The notes under the pieces are model-generated. The model saw nothing but the letters and a program-made list of their open reading frames with translations. It was not told where the DNA came from and ran no database searches. Shown here piece by piece: positions 14,623 to 19,926 of a stretch of 19,926 bases of DNA (within the stretch, counting starts at the first letter, position 1; the number at the start of each line of letters is the position of its first letter). Made by a program: the position numbers and the translations under genes. This stretch comes from an uncultured bacterium. GTDB lineage: Bacteria; Bacillota_I; Bacilli_A; RF39; UBA660. The DNA is taken from the NCBI GenBank assembly GCA_959020415.1, contig CAUERX010000028.1:1-19926 (forward strand), written 5' to 3'.

Positions 14623-16637
14623 AATATGTTTAGTTTATGTAAGGCTCTTGTGCAAGCAACATAATAAAGTTTACGATCATTTATACTAAAACCATTATCA
14701 TAGATAATCACACTATCGAACTCTAGTCCTTTAGCACTATATACTGGAAGAATGTAAAGTTTTATTTTATAATTATTTATATTTATTAATTCATTAAGCT
14801 GATATTCAATATCTTTGTTTTCACATAGAATGGCAATTGATTCCAAATTTTCTTTGATACTCATTTTTATTAATGTTTCTAGTTTACCTTTTAATTCTTC
14901 TTTAGTTATATTAGTTATATGTGGCTCTTCGCTATGACGATTTATCATATTGACGTGATTTAGATTTAAAATAGCGTTACAAAAGTTAGTTATCTCATAA
15001 CTACTACGATATGTTGTCATAAGTTTTAGTAGTTTTACTTTGCCACCAATAATCTCTTTAACCTCATTCATGTTTTCATAATTGACCATGGCAGTTATTG
15101 CTTGATTTGGGTCACCTAAAATTGTAAATTTAGCTTTACTATAAAATTCTCTGATTAAATAATATTGCATTAAATTATAGTCTTGGGCTTCGTCGACAAC
15201 GACATGTTTGATATCACTCCTACCAACTAAACCTTGGAGTTTCGCTTTGATATAAAGATAGATAATTCCATCATAATATTTTAAGCCTGGGCTACTTATT
15301 TCCTTGATGGCAAACGCTTTGAATGTTTCTATTGCTATATGATATTTTTCACTAACAGCCTTTAGAAATTCTGGTTCATGATACATTTCTAAAACTAAAC
15401 TTTCAATATCATTATTATAAGTAACACTTTTTTTTATTATCGACCCATAGCCTTTGGTTCTTTTTTGATGGGTATTTTTATATTTGTTAGTAACATTGTC
15501 AATAATTTTTTGAACTTTTATTAATGGTTTGTGGCGACTATAGGTTTCATTGAAATCATTTTCACATTCTTTTTTACTTAAAAGCAACTCGTCATTAACT
15601 ATTATATCTTTGAATCTTATTTTACTAATTACTCTTTTTAAATAATCATCAACTAAATAAATAAAATCATTACTCATCTTTATTTCCATGACTCTTTTTT
15701 CTAAATTATCTTTGGTATTATGATATCTTTCAATTAATTGTGAATAGTTTTCAACATCTTCATATTCTAACATCTGGTTTTCCATGAATTCACTGAAGAT
15801 CATGCATGGGACATTATCTTCACCAAGTGATGGCAAAACTTCGGAGATATATTCACTAAATACTTTATTTGGTGAAAAGATAATAATGTTTTTATTATTT
15901 ATATAATTACGATATCGATATAAAATGAAAGCTATGCGGTGAAGAGCGACTGATGTTTTACCACTTCCGGCAGCGCCTTCAACTACTAAATTATCATAAT
16001 CAGTATTTCTAATCACTTCATTTTGTTCTTTTTGAATGGTTGTGACGATGTCTTTCATTTTTTCAGATGAGTTATGACTTAAAGCTTCTTTCAGCATTTC
16101 ATCTTGAATACTAACTGAACTATCAAAGGCAAATTCTAAATTGCCATTTTCTATTTTATATTGTCTTTTTAAATTAATAATACCTTCGATAATTCCTTCT
16201 GGGGCTTCGTAGTAAGCTTTACCTAGTTCATAATCATAATAAAGTGATGATATGGGTGCGCGCCAATCATAAACATAGTTGTTATACTCAATATCACTAA
16301 CTGATGAAAGACCAATATAAACTTGGGTTTGCCGATCTTTTTCTTTGAAATCGATGCGGCCAAAATATGGATTTTCATAAACTTTTTTAAATTTATTTAA
16401 GTTTTGATAGAAGTATTTGGCTTGTAAATTAGAGCGTTCAATATCAGATGAGGCAAATTCTATTTCAGCTTTATCCATACCGCCAACGTTTTGCCACATT
16501 TCTTTTTGTTCTTTAGTGATACTTTCACTTAATTCTTTGTGATCTTTTTCTAATTTAGTAATTTTTTCGTTTACTAATTTTTGAACAAGCTTTAGATAAC
16601 TTTGTTCTTCTTTTAAGTCTTTCTGGGTAAGACTCAT
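14607..16637 (-). CDS. helD: HelD-type UvrD/Rep superfamily 1 helicase
   Basis: A 676-residue SF1 ATPase of the HelD family, which binds RNA polymerase, removes stalled complexes and recycles the enzyme; some members protect against rifamycins. Order: an N-terminal coiled coil (about 1-55, EEQSYLKLVQKLVNEKITKLEKDH, split) that reaches into the secondary channel; a HelD-specific region with YVYDWRAPISSLYYDYELGKAYYEAP (about 121-146); Walker A GAAGSGKTS at 221-229; a less conserved insertion at about 300-450; Walker B/motif II VVDEAQDY; GDPNQAI; TTYRSSYEI; and the C-terminal SAKGLEFDSVIIYD and YYVACTRAL. It is about 100 residues shorter than the Bacillus subtilis protein. GGGAGGGTGG precedes the ATG. 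A structured leader with a terminator lies upstream, so expression is likely attenuated. Confidence 0.9.
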   Translation of the reverse strand: MSLTQKDLKEEQSYLKLVQKLVNEKITKLEKDHKELSESITKEQKEMWQNVGGMDKAEIEFASSDIERSNLQAKYFYQNLNKFKKVYENPYFGRIDFKEKDRQTQVYIGLSSVSDIEYNNYVYDWRAPISSLYYDYELGKAYYEAPEGIIEGIINLKRQYKIENGNLEFAFDSSVSIQDEMLKEALSHNSSEKMKDIVTTIQKEQNEVIRNTDYDNLVVEGAAGSGKTSVALHRIAFILYRYRNYINNKNIIIFSPNKVFSEYISEVLPSLGEDNVPCMIFSEFMENQMLEYEDVENYSQLIERYHNTKDNLEKRVMEIKMSNDFIYLVDDYLKRVISKIRFKDIIVNDELLLSKKECENDFNETYSRHKPLIKVQKIIDNVTNKYKNTHQKRTKGYGSIIKKSVTYNNDIESLVLEMYHEPEFLKAVSEKYHIAIETFKAFAIKEISSPGLKYYDGIIYLYIKAKLQGLVGRSDIKHVVVDEAQDYNLMQYYLIREFYSKAKFTILGDPNQAITAMVNYENMNEVKEIIGGKVKLLKLMTTYRSSYEITNFCNAILNLNHVNMINRHSEEPHITNITKEELKGKLETLIKMSIKENLESIAILCENKDIEYQLNELININNYKIKLYILPVYSAKGLEFDSVIIYDNGFSINDRKLYYVACTRALHKLNILKCNN

Positions 16638-16824
16638 TTTACCACCCTCCCTACTATTTAATTTTGTTATTTTAATTCAGTGAATTTCTTTCATCCCCCC
16701 CTTTACTAGTAAGACGCAAAAAACTAGTTATTTAGTAACTAGTGGGTATCGTCTCGGTGCACTTAATTGTAATTCAGGGTATTTCCCTTATGCCTCCTAT
16801 AAATATATGTAACTTTTGTAAGTC
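16638..16824 (-). promoter_or_regulatory. Structured leader of helD, candidate attenuator
   Basis: An untranslated leader of about 187 bases lies between the promoter and helD. On the minus strand it holds an AGGAGG near its 5' end with no ATG, GTG or TTG behind it; a small hairpin AGGG-AAATA-CCCT; a possible outer pairing AGACG with CGTCT around the terminator; three copies of the self-complementary ACTAGT; and the terminator at 16717-16743. The third ACTAGT (16705-16710) lies in the 10-base palindrome TTACTAGTAA and could compete for the terminator stem. I do not match it to a known riboswitch class. Confidence 0.6.
16717..16743 (-). terminator. Terminator inside the helD leader
   Basis: A perfect 8-bp stem (ACTAGTTA with TAACTAGT) and a 5-base loop are followed by a U run on the minus strand, 80 bases before the helD start and downstream of the helD promoter. 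Confidence 0.75.
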
Positions 16825-16830
16825 TTTTCC

Positions 16831-16860
16831 ATTATAATCCTTTAAATATTTAAAAGTCAA
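16831..16860 (-). promoter_or_regulatory. helD promoter
   Basis: Minus-strand TTGACT (16855-16860) and TATAAT (16831-16836) are spaced by 18 bases, just after the clpC terminator. Confidence 0.7.
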
Positions 16861-16881
16861 GAACTTTGTGTTTTATTAAAG

Positions 16882-16911
16882 AAAAAACTTTAGTTATTTT
16901 TAACTAAAGTT
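16882..16911 (-). terminator. clpC terminator
   Basis: A perfect 11-bp stem (16886-16896 with 16901-16911), a 4-base loop and a U run overlap the clpC stop. Confidence 0.9.
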
Positions 16912-19201
16912 AAACAGTTTGACCAATTTCTTTTATGTATACACTTTCTTCATTATCAATTAATGCTTCAACGATTTGAGTTTCTAGTTCATCTTTGATA
17001 ACTTTTCTAATTTTTCTAGCGCCATACTCTTCGTAATTTGATAGTTTTGCTATTTCAGTAATTACTTTTGAAGCTAATTTTATCTCAATTTTTTCTTTAT
17101 ATTTTTCTTTTAGATCTTTTATTTTTAGATTAATTATTTTAATAATATCTTCTTCCTTCAAATTATTAAAGGTAATAACATTATCTACTCTATTCATAAA
17201 TGGAATAGAAAATTTATCATTTAATTTTGTTTTAACTTTGTTTTCAGAATTAAAGCCCACATTAATGTCATGGAAACCAACATTTGAAGTCATGATAATA
17301 ACTACATTATCAAATCTAACAACATTTGATTTACTATCTTTTATTACCCCTTCGTCTAATACCTGAAGGAATAAGTTAGTAATATCTGTGTGAGCCTTTT
17401 CGATTTCATCTAAAATTAAGACAGAATATGGTTTGTTTTTTATTTCTTCTAAAATATTAGTATTATCATCATAGCCAATATAGCCTGGAGGCGCACCTAC
17501 AATTTTGCTAATACTGTGCGCTTCACGGTATTCACTCATATCTAATTTAATAACATTTTTTGAACCTACTAAATTATCACCGAATAATTTAGCTAGTTCT
17601 GTTTTCCCCACCCCTGAAGGACCACAAAATAACATTGAATAGCACTTATCATTAAGTCCTAATTTTATTTTCTTTGCAATGTTACACACAGTTTTAACTG
17701 CTTCATCTTGACCAATTAAATTGTGTTTAATTAAAGTTTCGGTTTGTTTAATGATAGCTTTCTTTTCATTTAGTAATTCATAAATAGGAATACCTGTTTT
17801 ACTATGAACTACATTTGCAACATCCATTTTTGTAACTTTTTTGTTATTTTTTTTATAAAGTGTGAGTTCAAGATTATTAATTTCATTCATCAATTTGAAT
17901 TCTTCATTTTTATATTCAGACGCTTTATTAAAATCATTATCAATAATTGCCTGTTTTTTAGATTTAATAATCTCTTTTAATTTTTTATTATACTCTTTAT
18001 ATTGAATAAGTTTTTTACTTTCTTTAAGACTTGTTTTAGCGCAGACTTCATCTAAAATATCAATAGATTTATCTGGTTGGTTGCGGTTATAAATATATTT
18101 TTCTGAAAGGTTAATAATTAAATCAATTATTTCTTCATCAATTGAAACCTTATGATACCCCTCATAGATTTCTTTTAAATTCATTAATATTTCTTTAACA
18201 GTCTCTTTAGTTGGCGCTTCGATTGTTACCTTTTGAAAACGTCTTTCTAAAGCACTATCTTTTTCGATATATTTTTTATATTCATCAGTAGTTGTAGCTC
18301 CAATACATCTTAATTTGCCACGAGCTAGTGCTGGCTTAAATATATTTGAAGCATCAATTGCCCCTTCAGCTCCACCTGCACCTACTAAAGTATGAACTTC
18401 GTCAATAAATAAAATGATGTCGTCATTTTCTTCAATTTCTTTTAAAATCTTATGCATTCTTTCTTCAAATTCACCGCGGTATTTAGTTCCAGCAACGCTT
18501 GTTGCCATGTCTAGGCTAATAATCCGTTTGTTTTTTAAAGCCATTGGAACATCGCCTTTGATAATCATACTGGCTAATTCTTCAACAATGGCCGTTTTTC
18601 CAACACCGGCTTCGCCAATTAATAATGGATTGTTTTTGGTACGTCTTGATAGGATTTCTAAAACTCTTTTTATTTCTTTATCACGGCCAGTTACGGGATC
18701 CAAATCGCCATTTAAAGCTTTTTTATTTAAATCAACACCTAGTTCTTCTAGTAATAGTTTTTTAGAGCTTTGTTTACTAGTTAAGCGATAGCTAAAATCA
18801 TTATAAAGTTCATCGATATCGATATCCATACCAATTAAAACTCTAATGGCAACACCCTCACCTTCCTCTAATAAACTTGAAAAAAGATGGTTAATGGTGA
18901 CGATACCATTATTATTTTCTTTCGCATCTAAACTGGCATTTTCAATAATTCTCTTTAACAAGGGAGTATATAAAAAATATTCACTTGGTTTTGAGCCTTT
19001 GCCAATTATTTTAATTATTTCTTTTTTAAACACCTCATATGTCAAATCGTATTCTTCTAATCTTTCTGTGATTTCATTATCACTTTTTAAGATAGCTAAT
19101 AATAGATGTTCAGAAGATACATAAGGATGATTTAAGTCTTGCATTTCTTTTTTTGCTACAACGAGAGTCTTTCTTGCTTCTTCTTCAAAATTGCCGAACA
19201 T
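16910..19201 (-). CDS. clpC: ClpC-type AAA+ unfoldase
   Basis: A 763-residue Hsp100 ATPase that unfolds proteins, usually for the ClpP peptidase. It has an N-terminal double repeat (about 1-140, FEEEARKTLVVAKKEM and SSEHLLLAIL; TINHLFSSLLEEGEG); D1 with Walker A GEAGVGKT (196-203), pore loop KYRGEFEER and Walker B ILFIDEVH (263-270); a middle region with a UVR-like helix pair (NDFNKASEYKNEEFKLMNEI); and D2 with Walker A GPSGVGKT near 526-533 and pore segment GYIGYDD. The short middle domain marks it as ClpC rather than ClpB. It is somewhat shorter than typical ClpC (about 810). GAAAGGAG precedes the ATG. It stands alone, without ctsR, mcsA or mcsB beside it, and no CtsR or CIRCE site is visible in the 98 bases upstream. 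Confidence 0.9.
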   Translation of the reverse strand: MFGNFEEEARKTLVVAKKEMQDLNHPYVSSEHLLLAILKSDNEITERLEEYDLTYEVFKKEIIKIIGKGSKPSEYFLYTPLLKRIIENASLDAKENNNGIVTINHLFSSLLEEGEGVAIRVLIGMDIDIDELYNDFSYRLTSKQSSKKLLLEELGVDLNKKALNGDLDPVTGRDKEIKRVLEILSRRTKNNPLLIGEAGVGKTAIVEELASMIIKGDVPMALKNKRIISLDMATSVAGTKYRGEFEERMHKILKEIEENDDIILFIDEVHTLVGAGGAEGAIDASNIFKPALARGKLRCIGATTTDEYKKYIEKDSALERRFQKVTIEAPTKETVKEILMNLKEIYEGYHKVSIDEEIIDLIINLSEKYIYNRNQPDKSIDILDEVCAKTSLKESKKLIQYKEYNKKLKEIIKSKKQAIIDNDFNKASEYKNEEFKLMNEINNLELTLYKKNNKKVTKMDVANVVHSKTGIPIYELLNEKKAIIKQTETLIKHNLIGQDEAVKTVCNIAKKIKLGLNDKCYSMLFCGPSGVGKTELAKLFGDNLVGSKNVIKLDMSEYREAHSISKIVGAPPGYIGYDDNTNILEEIKNKPYSVLILDEIEKAHTDITNLFLQVLDEGVIKDSKSNVVRFDNVVIIMTSNVGFHDINVGFNSENKVKTKLNDKFSIPFMNRVDNVITFNNLKEEDIIKIINLKIKDLKEKYKEKIEIKLASKVITEIAKLSNYEEYGARKIRKVIKDELETQIVEALIDNEESVYIKEIGQTV

Positions 19202-19280
19202 ATTTATCTCCTTTCACTTATATTCTATGTTTATATTGAGCAGATATCTATTGTTTTAATCAACAAATTTTTTGAAAAAT

Positions 19281-19301
19281 AAAAAAAGGAATTTATCCTT
19301 T
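19281..19301 (-). terminator. Terminator of the right-edge gene
   Basis: The stem AAAGGA/TCCTTT around 5 bases is followed by a U run on the minus strand and overlaps the stop at 19300. Confidence 0.75.
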
Positions 19302-19926
19302 ATTTTATAGTATATGGGTTAGTTTCAGTACCACTTCCTGATAGTTTAATATCTGATTTTAAGAAAAGAACAGGTCTGACTTGATAAGAAGTTGTAGCAC
19401 TATATCCACTAACACCGCCTTTTATATTATTAAAATATGCACTCACTGTCTTTACACCAGAAATTTGGTTAAAGTTTGAATAACTATATCCATATGAATT
19501 AATTGTCCAAGTCTCTTGTTTATTTTCATCTAACCAGTTGCCATTTTCTAATATACATGGATAACTTTCACTACGTGAGGTGTTGGTATTTTTACATTCA
19601 CTATTAGTACTAGATCTTAAAAAGTCCGTAATATTCATAAGTCCAATTTTACCATGCCAAACTCTTGTTTTTTCAGAAGCGATCTCTTCTTTTATAAGAA
19701 CATCAGTTCCTAAAGTTGGTCCATTATAAAAATCATGATTTATTATATATTTTTTCTCTTCATTAAGAGTACTATAATATTCATTATTTAAATAGATATT
19801 TAAAGTTGAATCTTGACTTACTGTTCCTTGATAAGATCCATTTATATATTCATCACTTACTGCTGCCCATGCATTACACCCCCAATATTTTGTAATGCCT
19901 GCAAAAGTATTATCTCTATTACAATA
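19300..19926 (-). CDS. C-terminal part of a probable surface or secreted protein (partial)
   Basis: The minus-strand frame is open from the window edge (19926) to the TAA at 19300-19302, 208 codons; the true start lies outside. The ATG at 19636-19638 is internal, since the frame upstream reads through in the same style (KTRVWHGKIGLMNITDF). The sequence is rich in Asn, Ser, Tyr and Thr, with patterns LNIYLNNEYYSTLNEEKKYI, VWHGKIGLM, TWTINSYGYSYS and YQVRPVLFLKSDIKLSGSGT. This order (short Leu/Asn-rich 'WLN..YY..L..EEK' part, then 'VRPVLxLxS') resembles DUF6273-like extracellular domains and the tails of pilin-like or cell-surface proteins in gut Bacillota. Several Cys may form disulfides. Assignment is by pattern only. 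Confidence 0.55.
   Translation of the reverse strand, partial: YCNRDNTFAGITKYWGCNAWAAVSDEYINGSYQGTVSQDSTLNIYLNNEYYSTLNEEKKYIINHDFYNGPTLGTDVLIKEEIASEKTRVWHGKIGLMNITDFLRSSTNSECKNTNTSRSESYPCILENGNWLDENKQETWTINSYGYSYSNFNQISGVKTVSAYFNNIKGGVSGYSATTSYQVRPVLFLKSDIKLSGSGTETNPYTIK

Noticed and set aside
16638..16700. T-box in front of helD, because AGGGTGGTA precedes the start
   Set aside because: The match is just the ribosome site; the ACCGCG part and a stem I with specifier are missing.
16681..16743. CRISPR-like or transposon end repeats because of three ACTAGT copies
   Set aside because: The copies are short palindromes in a leader with a terminator; no spacers, transposase or target duplication.

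Overview
The window is AT-rich, with short leaders, Gram-positive style Shine-Dalgarno sites, U-tailed intrinsic terminators and a T-box leader in front of pheST. It therefore looks like a low-GC Bacillota. The PheS Cys4 insertion, the Mollicutes-like tRNA-Cys remnant, and the D-Asp/D-Asn wall genes together suggest a walled member of Bacilli close to the Mollicutes, such as the uncultured gut lineages. That placement is inference. Tryptophan is read from TGG, and none of the roughly 17 genes I end here uses TGA as its stop.

Layout. (1) 1-2570 is accessory and partly decayed: a small ORF of unknown origin, a tRNA-Cys-like transcription unit with a non-canonical 5' half, a GNAT acetyltransferase, a second tRNA-Cys fragment in inverted orientation, a frameshifted GNAT-transglutaminase fusion, and a 41-residue membrane peptide. 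(2) 2673-6428 is the complete pheST unit on the minus strand: promoter, T-box leader with a UUC specifier, pheS, pheT overlapping by one base, terminator. (3) 6445-9433 holds poorly characterised genes: a membrane protein, a tocopherol-cyclase-like protein, a two-gene unit with a degenerate peptidase-like protein, and a TFIIB-type zinc-ribbon protein. (4) 9565-13382 is a three-gene plus-strand operon: D-aspartate ligase-like ATP-grasp enzyme, aspartate racemase and a glutamine-dependent asparagine synthase homologue. Together they read as a cassette that makes D-Asp, adds it to the peptidoglycan stem lysine and amidates it to D-Asn. (5) 13390-14610 is a DUF3419/BtaA-like gene with its own promoter. 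(6) 14607-19201, minus strand, carries a HelD-type RNA polymerase-recycling helicase behind a structured leader with an intrinsic terminator, and a stand-alone ClpC-type AAA+ unfoldase. (7) 19300-19926 is the C-terminal part of a likely surface or secreted protein that runs off the right edge.

The most interesting items are the split, inverted tRNA-Cys pieces around the GNAT gene, the unexplained attenuator leader of helD, the D-Asp/D-Asn cross-bridge cassette with an unusual racemase active-site neighbour, and the absence of TGA stops. No CRISPR array, insertion sequence, transposase or rRNA was seen.
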